From the NCBI GenBank assembly GCA_012295275.1, contig CM022667.1:15964766-16028765 (forward strand): a stretch of 64,000 nucleotides of DNA, written 5' to 3'. The stretch comes from Chrysomallon squamiferum (Eukaryota; Mollusca; Gastropoda; Neomphalida; Peltospiridae). Made by a program: the position numbers and the translations under genes. This document shows positions 52,097 to 63,445 of the stretch, piece after piece; positions within the stretch are counted from its first letter, which is position 1; the number at the start of each line of letters is the position of its first letter. The notes under the pieces were generated by a model that worked only from the letters and a program-made list of their open reading frames with translations, was not told the DNA's origin and ran no database searches.

Positions 52097-52454
52097 ATAT
52101 ACCTGCCTATTATTATCACTAGGTAGGAATAGGTTCCAAAATATGGTATAGAACCTACGAGTCTTAATGACAGTGCACCAACCAGATACTATTCTTATAA
52201 TTTAAATCTCTTTACATCAGAAATTATTTTCCTTAGATTTCATTACTTCTGATGTTATCAGTGTACTGATGCATATATATTATTGTGACACTAAGCAAAT
52301 ACTGCTAGTCATTTGGAATGTGTAAATTATAATATGTGTGTTGGTTCAGTTATTGCTGATTAGATTTATTTGTACATGACTATTGTGTGTATGCAATATA
52401 TTTATATACATGGGTTTGTTTTTGTGTGGTGTGTGTGTGTTTGTGCTTATATAT

Positions 52455-52500
<46 letters not shown>
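52455..52500. repeat. (GT)n microsatellite
   Basis: About 22 uninterrupted GT units. Confidence 0.95.
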
Positions 52501-52501
<1 letters not shown>

Positions 52502-53089
52502 TCAAAAATGGTTATTTGTGTGTGTATGTAAGTTTAAACCTTCATGTGTGTGTCTGTGTGTGTTTATTTTGTCTACTTGTTTTTAATCATGTTAATGTGC
52601 ATTTTAATACAGTGCTTTTTTCACTTTCATATTTATTAACCTCTATTATGTGTATTCATTTATGTGTTCCTATCACTGAACAGCAAGTTAAATGACAAAT
52701 CAAATTCGTCATGGTTTGGTTTACTACTTAAACAGATAGTGTGTAAGCCTTTCTCTTTGCAATGTAACTGATATCAGTGAAAGAAAGGTATTGTACTTGC
52801 ATACCATGTTGTTTTCACATCAGCTTTACTGCAGAGTGAACAGGAATGTTTTATATAATGTGACCTGTCATTTCTGCCCCATGCTTTGCTTTATATATGT
52901 GATACTTGTTTGTATGAGTTTAAAATAATTATTATTTCTACTTCCTTCTTTGCTTTAAAAAAAAAACATGGTGTAAGATGAGTTTTGAAAGATTGCAAGT
53001 TACTTGTTGTGGTTGTTGTTGTATTATCAATATCATTATTGTTATTATCATTGTTACTATTATTATTATTATCAATCATTTTTACAACA

Positions 53090-53150
53090 CAATTTTTAAC
53101 AACACATTTTATTTACAGTTATGTTTGATATCCTTTGATGTATCATTTCT
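53090..53150 (-). mobile_element. SINE 3'-end fragment
   Basis: AACAACACATTTTATTTACA then GTTATGTTTGAT resembles the 3' end of the minus-strand SINE copy beginning at about 53255 (TAACACATAATATATACAG then TTAAATGGCATCAGAT). Probably a truncated second insertion; weaker than the others. Confidence 0.4.
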
Positions 53151-53244
53151 ATTTCATGTTTTGCTTTACAAAAATATAGGTGTTACTGTTAGTACAAGAT
53201 GATTTTTTGAAAGCTGTTCAGTCAGTTCTTTTTCTTTTTTTTTA

Positions 53245-53480
53245 AATTTTACAAAACAGTTTTATAACACATAATATATACAGTTAAATGGCATCAGATA
53301 TGCAGTTCAGGACCATCTGGAAAAAACAAGAAATGAAATAAACTGCCACTTCATTGGCTACTTCTAAATAGCAGTAAGGGATGATTTATATGCACCACCC
53401 TGTAGGCAGGATAACATATCTAGTCTTTGTTATAACACCTTGTAGAGCACTAGTGTGTTATATGTCATGTTATATAATAC
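53245..53480 (-). mobile_element. Decayed SINE copy 3
   Basis: Best-preserved copy, in reverse orientation. On + it reads GTTAAATGGCATCAGATATG, CAGTTCAGGACCATCTGG, CTGCCACTTCATTGGCTACT, AGCAGTAAGGGAT, TTATATGCACCACCCTG, AGGCAGGATAACATAT and GAGCACTAG. These are reverse complements of the blocks in copies 1 and 4. Confidence 0.75.
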
Positions 53481-53781
53481 ATGGTTTATATAAGTCAAAT
53501 CAGACAGGTGGTTTGACCTCCGAGGCTTGGATTAGGTAAATTACTTTCTGTATCCTGACGTGAATGGATTGAGAAATATTAATCAGTTTTTGTATCAACT
53601 TAGAATTTAATTAAGATGCTAAAGTTTAAATACCTTTAAGGATTTTATTGTTCTGGTTACTTTGTTATTTTTAATTTTTTTCCTCCACATAATTCTAATA
53701 ATTAATCAGTAACCAGTAAAACAGCCTTTGTAGAAATGATGTTTGCAGATTGAAGTCTTTGCAAATTTTCCAATTTTTTTT

Positions 53782-53803
53782 ATGATTTTTTTTTTTTTTT
53801 TTT
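53782..53803. repeat. Poly(T) tract
   Basis: T run, preceded by a second short T tract. Confidence 0.85.
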
Positions 53804-55095
53804 AATTGGCAGGTAAATTACATTTGGAGACCTTTTGACTTTCCTGTGACCTTGAATCTGATCATCTTGTCCTGTTATGATACTGAACAGAAAATTGGAA
53901 TTACAATCCACTATCTATTTTTCTAATTTATTCCAATTACAAAATGTAGCCAGTGATATAATGCACTTCAGAAATAAATGAATCAAGGCTCTTGAACAAC
54001 AGCTCAGGTGGACCTAATCTGTTGGTGTTAAATCATTAAACTAAATTCACTATAAAATTTTAGCCACATCTTAAATTAATAGGGTTGAGTTAAATTTCCT
54101 AGCAGCATTTGACATGGAATGACCCTGTTTGTGCAGAGCAAGTGTGAGATAATTACAAAGGTATAAAGATAATATATGACATTTTGTTTAAAGTGTGTGG
54201 CAATTTGATCACTGTACTAATGAAACATGATTATATGTACTTAAAACCAAACTGATGATCATAAACCCAGTTATTTATTTCATCTTTAAACTTGACTGCC
54301 CTTGTCAGTAGACATTAAAGTTAACATTTCAATTTTTATAAATTTATGCCACCTTTTTCTAGATGTGAATATTCATATTTTAATCACTTATGGATAAATG
54401 ATTGTAGGTCACTGAATTTAAAGTGAAACTTGTATCATTTTAACAAGATATTTATTAGAAAAAATAACAAGCACTTCCAAATAAGTGCAGTGTGGTCCAA
54501 CTTAGTACTTTGTACTTAGATACTACAAAATTAAAGGACTAAATAATAAATTAATATTTTTATTGCTTAATCACCATTCACAAGTAAAAATTAATATTAT
54601 GTTGAACTTCTTGTTAAGTGCAATTTATGGTGTGGGTGTATGCATGTATCATGCATGCTTCTGTCAGAACTTAAATTTACTGTAAAATTTTCATTTTGCA
54701 TAATCAGTTACCTGATTATTAAGGTTGATACTAGAAATTCCATGATTAATTTTTCATATTTTGATTCTGTGTCACTGCTTACTGTATTTTCTGGTTTAAT
54801 GCTGCATAAGTAATTCATTATTGGATAAATAATTTATTTTTATTTTTTTAATTACGATGTTACTTAACAAATTTAACAACGAGAAGCTTTTACAGTGATT
54901 TTCTGTACAGGTAAATTTTGTCTATAATTTCCTCTAATTCAGATAATTTTCTAAAGTATCACTAATCTGTATTGGTTGTTTTCTTTAATGCATCCAGTCA
55001 TCTATTTCAAGTTTCCCAAAACATACACATGAAAGACATTTACACAATGTCTGTTTTTTTACATTCACCCACTTCCACTCTTTTTCTTCTTAGCA

Positions 55096-55097
<2 letters not shown>

Positions 55098-55144
<47 letters not shown>

Positions 55145-55156
55145 AAAAACACACAC
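55098..55156. repeat. (CT)n / (AC)n compound microsatellite
   Basis: CT array directly followed by an AC array with AAAC interruptions. Confidence 0.95.
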
Positions 55157-55512
55157 AGATACTTTATTTTTGATAAATGACATTGATACATTTATATGCT
55201 TACTTCAGATAAGATTATAAAGTATTTGCTTGTGAAGTAACAAATATTTTTGTGGTTAACAATCAAGCATGTTTTTTATGCTTCAGTTGAAATCAGCTTT
55301 ACCATGATCAGCCAGGCTAAAATGATTTGGTAATGTGTGTGACTGACATGGCATTTGTTTGTTTTGGCACCTGTTTATGGGTAATGAGGCTAACCCTTTG
55401 AGAGCTAACCTCCCATTAATAGGACACACAATAAATCATCTGTATAGATTATATCACTGAACGATATATGGGATAATGTATATTACCCCTGTTATTACTT
55501 TCTTAACTAAAT

Positions 55513-55517
<5 letters not shown>

Positions 55518-55545
<28 letters not shown>
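55518..55545. repeat. Poly(T) tract
   Basis: Uninterrupted T run of about 28 nt. Confidence 0.9.
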
Positions 55546-55548
<3 letters not shown>

Positions 55549-55884
55549 GTTCATTATTTATTACGCAGACCTTTGAAGATTTTATAACCAAACATAATAA
55601 ACTTTTCTTTGTTGAAACGGGTTTGGCATTTACATGTTAAACTGACTACTTGCTTACTATAGGTGGTGCAGATATATACAACACAGATGACTAACACACA
55701 GCTTAACGACAGCTTGCGTAGGCTGGCTTTTTTTTTTTTTTTTCAACATGCTGTACAGACAGAGTAACCCAATTTCTTACAGTTAAACCATTATGAATGA
55801 AACAGAATACCTTACTCAGTTACTCAGTTACTCAGTATCCTCAACTAAACATTATTTAAAAAAAAAAAACTCTGCTTAGAATAG

Positions 55885-56245
55885 TAATGATATCACTTTA
55901 ATACTAGTACTAGAATAATGGCACTTAATATCAATTTAATACTAGTACTAGAATAAAGGCACTTAATATCAATTTAATGCTCTAAAATACTAATACTAGA
56001 TGTCAATCTAATGCACTAGAATACTACAGCTTGGTGTGTGAGTTTAATGCTTCAGGATAAAACAGGATGTTAAATGCAATATAATGATACTTGATGTTAT
56101 AATGCAGTAGAATACAATTACTTGAGACCAAAAATTATACTTGTATCATTTAAATGTAGTGGAAAAATAACACTTGATGTCAGTCTTATGCTCTAGAATT
56201 ATAACTTATGATGATAATGTAATAAACTAGAATACTAATATCTGA
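55885..56245. repeat. Degenerate minisatellite, unit about 34-37 bp
   Basis: About ten units of the form CACTTAATATCAATTTAATG then CACTAGAATACTA. The units at about 55888-55980 are almost identical (ACTAGTACTAGAATAA-GGC with CACTTAATATCAATTTAAT twice); those to the right drift in sequence and length. Confidence 0.85.
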
Positions 56246-56295
56246 TATCAGTCTAAATCTATCAAAGATAAAATGCTATTTGATTATTCAGTATG

Positions 56296-56298
<3 letters not shown>

Positions 56299-56328
<30 letters not shown>
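56299..56328. repeat. (AC)n microsatellite
   Basis: AC array just after the minisatellite. Confidence 0.95.
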
Positions 56329-56329
<1 letters not shown>

Positions 56330-57106
56330 ATATTGAGCGGGTGTATTAAAACCTTTTTTTAAACATATTTTTCATTCTCATTCTCATTAACAGTTTTTTC
56401 AATGTCATCTTCATTACAATGGTGGTAACATTACAAATTAATTTATCTGATGGAAAAAAAATCTACAGAATTGGAGTTTAAAAAAAACAACCAAAAAACC
56501 CCACAAAAAACCCACAATAATAATAGAAAGCAGTATCTTTCCATTCATATGATTTAAAAAAAAAAAAAATAATAAAGTATTAAATATGAAGTAAAATTAA
56601 TAAAACAAAATGAAAAAAAATATATATATACATATATGAATGTGTATATTTTTAAAATTTTATATATACAACACCATTCATCCATATTTGAACAGTATTA
56701 TAATAAAAGAGGGGGAAAAACAAAAAAATAAAACAACTATTCCAGATAAAATGTACTAAAAGAAACTCCAGTGAAGGAAACAGCAACACTTTGTACAGTC
56801 ATACCTTTTGTTTTTCCAGTTTCCTTATTGATGTGATGTTAAAACTACACCCAGAGTAATGGTTAGGCAGATACAGGAAATACCAACTGTATGCACTGAT
56901 TGTAATAGCTTTGTCCATTCATGATTTTGAACTGCAATACTGTGACCCTTGAAATATTTATACATTGTTGTCCTAATCATTAAGTCAAGCTGTGTATCAG
57001 AGTGCATATGTATCCTGTTGTGTAATTAATGATCAAAGGTTTCTGTTTCACTTGAACCTTTATTTATAGTGTAATAGTGTATGTGACATTTGTATAATAA
57101 GGATTG

Positions 57107-57109
<3 letters not shown>

Positions 57110-57194
<85 letters not shown>

Positions 57195-57195
57195 G
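57110..57195. repeat. (CT)n / (AT)n compound microsatellite
   Basis: About 32 CT units followed by an AT array, then a looser CT-rich stretch to about 57380. Ser/Leu-rich open frames here are artefacts. Confidence 0.97.
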
Positions 57196-57516
57196 TATAT
57201 ATCTATCTCTCTCTCTTTCTTTATCTCCATCTCATTCTCTTTCATTTGTCCGTTTTTCTCTTTCCATTTCTCTTTCTCCTTTGCTTTTCCCTTTTTTCTT
57301 TCTTTTCTCTTATTCTTTGTCATTTTCCACTGTCTCTTTCTGTCTTGCTCTCTTCCCTCTGTGTTTCTCTCAAAGGAGAATAGGAAAGAGTATGTATATT
57401 TAAAAAAAAAAAAAAATTGTTGTTACTTATGGTTTTTGCATGTTGTTTATAATTCATTGTATTTACATATGGAATTGCTTTTTTGTGTGTGTGTGTGTGT
57501 GTGTGTTTACAAAATG

Positions 57517-57522
<6 letters not shown>

Positions 57523-57558
<36 letters not shown>
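57523..57558. repeat. (AT)n microsatellite
   Basis: AT array, with a GT array just to the left (57485-57506). Confidence 0.95.
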
Positions 57559-57563
<5 letters not shown>

Positions 57564-58004
57564 TTATAACAAATATAAAAATAACTATTTAAACACCACC
57601 ACCACTAATTTGTTGATAAAACTAATGACTAAGTAATCATAAAATTCTAAAATTAAATCTGATTTTAGTTTATAACCTGAAATGCAGAATTAATGTGTTT
57701 TTTATAGATAAAAAAATAACTGTAATTATTCACAAGTTATTGTGTAAGTTTATTTTCTTGGTACATAAAATGTATGTTGATTTTCAGTAATGGGAAATAT
57801 ACAAACAAATCTACATTATACTTGCATTACTGAAGTAACCAGATTGGTTTAACCATTAATGGTACATTAAAATGACATCATTTGGTTTGATCCAAAAATT
57901 CTATTGAAAACGTACTTTGATATTCAGAGTGATAAAAAAGAAACTTGTTTAAAATTTGACAGTTCATAGGATCATTTCTCACAGCACTTTTCTCCTATTT
58001 CAAC

Positions 58005-58230
58005 ATGTACCCCTGACTGGTTTATTAAAGACAGTCATAAATACTTTCCTTCCTGTTGAAAGATGCATATAAAATTGTAAAAGATTCCTTGCTGCTAATT
58101 GAAAAAAAGAATAGCTGATTGCATGGTAGCAGTTTGTTTTATCTTTTATCATTTTTATATATAAAGTCATTAACATCAATTGTGTGTCATGTAATCTATG
58201 ATTAAAATGTGTTTTACCTTTCATTAATTA
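58005..58230 (+). mobile_element. Decayed SINE copy 4
   Basis: GACTGGTTTATTAAAGACAG, ACTTTCCTTCCTGTTGAAAG, ATGCATATAAAA, AAAGATTCCTTGCTGCTAAT, GAATAGCTGATTGCATGG and an end GATTAAAATGTGTTTTACC. Block order and content correspond to the reverse complement of copy 3. Confidence 0.7.
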
Positions 58231-58963
58231 TTTTTATTATTTTCTTTATTATCATTATCATTATCATTATCATCAATCTTTATTATTATTATTATTATTA
58301 TTATTATTTGAATGTTATTCTAAAGGCCCAGAAATTATGATATAATTGAATTATGTAAGACTAAGACAGTTTTATTCTGATACCACATTCTTCTTAATAA
58401 ACTGTACTTATTTAAAACATATTTTTATTTGTAAACTAAAGTTAATCTACTAATGTTGTTAACTGTATTTAATAAGAAATATATTTTTCTTTAATGTCTT
58501 TTTATGATTCTTGTTGTTGTGGTTGCTGTTATTTCTGTAGTTATTGCTTTAAGAATCATATTTACTTATTTAATTTGTTTGTTTATTTCATTAATTTATA
58601 ACTTTTATTTATTTATTTATTTGTATTTATTTATTATTATTATTGATAGTTTTCAAAGTTTAACCCTAGATAATTGAAAAAAGAAAGAAAAAAAGAAAAG
58701 ATTTCACATACACTTACATCTTTCAAGGTTACCCCTGACAGTGTGTTTAGGTCTGTGCACATGTATCTGTACATGTATGTATGTATATATATATATGTAA
58801 GTAAATATGTATCTGTACAGACTGTTTAAACTATATTTATAAATTATTTTAAAAATCATGTTAGTATTCTGTTTCACATTTTCTCTCTCTTTTTCAGGTA
58901 AATTGGAGTGAAATCTCATCTTAATTCCTCACTAATTCAGGGTACTGTTACACAGTTGTCACC

Positions 58964-60997
58964 ATGGCAACCACAACATATGAACAGACAACCACTGTCT
59001 CTGCAACAGAAGATATACGTCCTGATGTTGGATATGTCAAATCTCTTAATGGATTATTGAAGATAGCAGAAATAGTAGGCATCATAATTTTGTTTTAAAA
59101 TTAACATATGTAATTCATTTAAAGTCAAAATGCTTAATGGAATATTGAAGACAGAAGAAATAATAGACATCAAAGATTTGTTTTAAAATTAAATATGCAA
59201 TTAATTTAAAGTCAAAACAGCAGAAACAGTAGGCATCAAAGTTTTGTTTTAAAATTAACATGTAATTAACTTAAAGTTAAAACGCTTAACGGAATTTTGA
59301 AGAGAGCAGAAACAGTAGACATCAAAATTTTGTTTTAAAGTTAATGTAATTCTGAAAATAGCAGAAATTGTATGCATCAAGGAATAAATATTTCTTTTTT
59401 TCCTACATTTCAGGTACTCTGTATCATTGTGCTAATTTGTGCATCAGTTGACACGTGGTTTTGGTATGCCCACGGTGGTGGCTGGGTCCAGTTTGTGGCA
59501 GCATCGGCATTAATCACAACCATCATCTTGTTCATCTTCCACTTTATGCATATCATCAGCCGACTTCCAGGTCCATGGCACTTCATTGTAAGTCTCATGC
59601 TATTTACTATTTAAAATAACCTATTTGGGTTCTAGATAGCTTTTTCCTATTTAGTATTATTCTGATACACAGAGATAAATTAATTTGATGTTTTATTATG
59701 TTTATCAGTTATGAGTTACCTAGATTGCCTTTCTAATTTATTAATTGAATATATCTAAATAATATTAAGATCCTGTTTTTTTTTAAATTGATTATTTAAG
59801 ATTTATCTAGTTTGGTTATTTTAAGTAGAAACATATAAGGATTATTTGAGGTAAAAGACAACTTACCTTGACTGATTTATTTAGATCAGGGGTGCCCACA
59901 CTTTTTTGGCTTGCGAGCTACTTTTTAAATGACCAAGTCGAAATGATCTACCTACAATAAAAACGCAAAACATGTATTTATTTATTTTATATATTTATAC
60001 TAGGTATAGCTTATATTTACAATATGTTGGTGTACCTTGCATAGCAGCATGAACCTGTCTGGTGCAATACAATACTGTACATTTTTGGCCATCATCTTAC
60101 TTTGATGACTTGCACTTGCACTTGTAGGATGGATAATATTTAGTGTCATGCAATCTACCCACATGTGATTGACATATTGGGCACCACTGATTTTGATTAT
60201 CTAGATGGCCTGATTTTTATTGGTCTCTGTAAAAAAAAAAAAAACTGTTTTTATACTGATGGCCAATTTTATTTTTTTTTTTTTTAGTGGTATTATTTTG
60301 ATATCAAGAAAAAGAAATGTCCATAATGAAAACTAAAACTATTCTTTCTCATACACATTTTATTTTATTTTATATTATTTTATTTTATTTTTTATTTTTT
60401 TTATTTATTATTATTTTTTTATTAATATTACTTTAAACATTTTTTTTAATTTTATTATTATTATTTTTCTTAATTACGTATTTTTTAAATTTATTTTATT
60501 ATTATTATTTTATTTTTTTATATATCTTATTGTTTTTATTTTATTTGTCATAGGAATTCATTTATTACTGTGTCTTCTGTGCACTCTGGTTGATTGCTGC
60601 CATTGTAGCTGCTGTACGTGGCAGCTGGCATGCATCCATTGGTGCAGCAGCAGTAAGTATATTTTCTTCTTATATCATGTTACCATGACGTCTCTGAAGT
60701 TTATGAAAAATGTGTAAAACAAAATTCAGTATTTGAAAATTATATGTAATAAATTATGGAAATGAATTTTCTTACTTAAAATGAATTCTTGCTAATTTTG
60801 TTTAATAGGACTAATAGTAACTAGTCTTTACTGACAGCAAACATCCATATATTCAGTAAAAAGAAAATTATTTATAATAATTTTGTGAAAATTAATTTAT
60901 TTGAAATGAATCTGTGATGGTGGTAACAGAACTTATTTTGTATGCATGCAAGTTTATTGAATAGAAATAATGACAGTCAATCTTTGCTGACAGTAAA

Positions 60998-61029
<32 letters not shown>

Positions 61030-61542
61030 CAACATTAACTGATTAAGAAAATTATTTATAATAAATTTTATAAAAATTAATTTATTTAAAATGAATCTGT
61101 GCTAGTGTTAATGGAACTTATTTTGTATTCATGCAAATTTTATTGAATAGGAATACTGGCAGCCAATCTTTGTTAATAATAAAATAATAAGATGGTTTAA
61201 TCTGTAAATTAAAAACATAAGGAATCTGGTGGGTGTACACAAAATGAATTTTGATGGGTTGATATGCGATAATTGATAATTAGAGAAAAAGTTTCAGTAT
61301 TAGCTTCAAAATAAATCAAAAATACAAATCAATAATTAAATAACAAATTTAAACTTAATAAATATTTTCATAAATTCTTCTTCTTCTAGTTCTTCTGCTT
61401 TGCTGCCCTGGCAGTGTATGCTGTCGACACTTTCTTCATGTTCCGTGCATGGCAGAGTGTGCAACATCCAGCAGCTGAATCCAGTGCTGCAGCAACAACA
61501 ACAACAACTACAACCACTTACGAGACGAGAACACAATACTGA
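58964..61542 (+). CDS. Four-pass MARVEL-domain membrane protein (plasmolipin/CMTM-like)
   Basis: MARVEL proteins are four-helix membrane proteins tied to vesicle transport and lipid-ordered membranes. Coding exons 58964-59074, 59414-59587, 60554-60652 and 61390-61542 sum to 537 nt: 178 aa plus stop, every junction in phase 0. The ATG sits in a strong context (GTCACCATGG), and the exon begins at an acceptor (58896-58897) after a 5' UTR piece. A Thr-rich cytosolic N-terminus contains RPDVGYVKS, close to plasmolipin's RPDLGFV-S. Hydrophobic segments lie near residues 32-50, 62-86, 96-116 and 129-149. The tail has a run of eight Thr and ends YETRTQY. GWVQFVAASAL and the short loops fit the MARVEL fold. 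I cannot decide between plasmolipin and CMTM groups. The first coding exon's 3' end and donor were duplicated into the intron. Confidence 0.85.
59036..59381 (+). repeat. Tandem repeat derived from the MARVEL exon 3' end and its splice donor
   Basis: The exon/intron junction unit (59036-59123) is followed by copies at 59124-59210, 59211-59275 (shortened), 59276-59344 and about 59345-59381 (shortened). Shared blocks: CTTAATGGA-TATTGAAGA, GCAGAAA-AGTAGGCATCA, TTTTGTTTTAAAATTAA and TAATT-A-TTAAAGT. Confidence 0.92.
59879..60197. mobile_element. Non-autonomous hAT-type DNA transposon (MITE), 303 bp
   Basis: The element spans 59887-60189. Its ends form terminal inverted repeats: CAGGGGTGCCCA at the left and the reverse complement of TGGGCACCACTG at the right (11 of 12). 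It is flanked by an 8-bp target-site duplication, ATTTAGAT (59879-59886) and ATTTTGAT (60190-60197), with one mismatch. Eight-bp duplications with CA-G/TG ends are typical of hAT elements. The inner left end (CACACTTTTTTGGCTTGCGA) resembles widespread animal hAT termini. No transposase is encoded. It lies in intron 3 of the MARVEL gene (between the second and third coding exons). Confidence 0.85.
60996..61029. repeat. (AT)n microsatellite
   Basis: AT array in the last intron of the MARVEL gene. The flanking segments (ATGAATCTGTG-TGGT and CAAGTTTATTGAATAG-AAT) appear twice, near 60907-60990 and 61090-61180, so the block was duplicated. Confidence 0.8.
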
Positions 61543-62091
61543 GACCACGGATTTATTTTGATTCTTTTCTTGTGTATCTTTAACTGCATGTGATCTCTGT
61601 ATAACAAAAGAAATTAAGAACTTCGGATGTTGTTTAATTAAGGTTGTCAAACCTGCCAGCCTGGTTGCTATGGTTAATGTTTTATACTGTTAGAGTATTC
61701 TCATATAAAGCTTGGGTATTTTCAGTTATATATAATCATTTTTGAAATGTTTTTTTCTTTTTCCTGAGTTCTTTTTTTTTTTAAATATTCATATATAAAT
61801 CTGTATATAAATATATTATATATTTCTTTGCTTTTGAGTTATATATTTTTCAATCTTTTGATGAGGATTTTGAAAACAAGAAAGAGTTTTTAATATGTTT
61901 ATCTGAAAAACATCTTTCTTACAATAATTATATTCATTTTAAATATATATATTTGTAGGCTTTTAACAAAAAAAAAAAAATATATATATATATATTCTTC
62001 TATGATAGTTGTGAAAATCTAAGACAATTTTCTAAAAAGGTTTATATTATTACTTTTTTTTTATAATAATGCCATTTTTGTTCCTAAGAAA

Positions 62092-62097
62092 AATAAA
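62092..62097 (+). terminator. Candidate MARVEL gene poly(A) signal
   Basis: AATAAATAAA about 550 bp after the stop; first canonical hexamer on this strand. Confidence 0.45.
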
Positions 62098-62812
62098 TAA
62101 ATTGTAATAATTAATAAATTGACAGTTTCCAGCCAAACAGTTTTAAAAGTTAAAAAGTTGAAATTATTGAAATTTTTTTCAAATGCAGTTTTATTATTTC
62201 TTTCTTTTAAAGAAAACAACAACAAAAAAAAACACAAACAAATCTGGTTTCATTGTCTACAGTCCCAGCAAATTGTTTTCATAATATGTCTATATTAAGT
62301 GTCATGGTCATCCAATTTAAGAACAATTTCTGTTAGTTTCTCTTCTTTCTTCATTGTCATCTTAATCTGTTTGTTCCTTTGAGAACACAGAGAAAGTTGG
62401 CAATGCCGTTTACTATTTCTCGGTAAATTACATATTATTTTAATTATTATTTTCTTTTGTTTATTTATTATTTTTTTTAACTATAAACTTTTCTTGTATA
62501 TCAATTATTTACTTTTTTAAATTTGTATTTGAAATGACCATGGCACTTGATTAAACCAGCATTACACTTCATATAATTCACTATTATTACATACATCATG
62601 TTATGTTCTTATTTACATAACATCATCCACATTGCTTGATGTTTCAAACCTTGTTATTTATTTCTAACAGTGTAAGAATATCTCAGAATTTTAATGCTAT
62701 GACGTTTTACAAGAAATCTTAAACTAAATAATAAAAATCATTACTTAGTTTATTAATAACATTTTATTCATAACCATGAATACAAAATAAAGAGCTAGTG
62801 TCTGAGTGTTGA

Positions 62813-62838
62813 AAAAAAAAAAAAAAAAAAAAAAAAAG
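62813..62838. repeat. Poly(A) tract
   Basis: Uninterrupted A run of about 26 nt; possibly the tail of an old plus-strand retro-insertion, but no recognisable body precedes it. Confidence 0.85.
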
Positions 62839-63204
62839 GTTTTAAAGAAATGTATTTAAGAATTTTAATCTTTATGGTAAATACAAAATTCTAGAAACAT
62901 ACTAATTGAAAAATTCTCTTATCCATTTTGCTGATTTTATTCATGACTGCTGAGAATTAACATCTCTTTCGCTGTTAGAAACTGCTATAATTTGTCAGTC
63001 TTTTCTCATAATTCAGCTGACAAGACATTAAATTTTTTAATTGATACTTGGAATCAGTCATTCAGCGCATTCTGTTTTTAAATAATTCAATTTAAGAACT
63101 TGGTGATATATTGTTCAGTTTTTATGCACGATAATAAAATAAATATTTCTTGGAAACATATCACTTGACGAAGGATTTTTGAATTTTATGGAGCCTTTGT
63201 CAAC

Positions 63205-63445
63205 GTTGTAATGAGATGTACTTGTCAAATGTAGAATAACCACTTAGTCTAAGATATCCACTTGAGTGCAGGATACCCACTGGAGACATTGTTCCATGTG
63301 AGGCTAAGATGTCTTTGCATAATTCTAATATGTCCAGTGGACAATAGGATATCTGCTTAAATGTCTGTCCTTGCCTAAGCCCAAGAAGACCAGATGATGC
63401 CAGGATGATGCCACTTAAGATACCAATTCTTCCCTAAGAAATCAG
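63205..63445. repeat. Degenerate short tandem repeat (about 25-35 bp units)
   Basis: Recurrent blocks: TAAGATATCCACTTGAG, AGGATACCCACTGGAG, TAAGATGTCTTTGCA, AATATGTCCAGTGGA, AGGATATCTGCTTAA, AAGATACCAATTCTT, GAATATCTGACTTGAA. Each has the form (A/G)AATATCYACTTGA-like. Confidence 0.6.

Noticed and set aside
55885-56245. CRISPR-like regularly spaced repeats
   Set aside because: The genome is clearly animal; units are contiguous and degenerate with no unique spacers, so this is a minisatellite.
61336-61650. 104-codon minus-strand frame with Cys and Glu runs
   Set aside because: It is the antisense of the last MARVEL exon; the Cys run is the complement of the GCAGCA/ACAACA stretch coding Ala/Thr.
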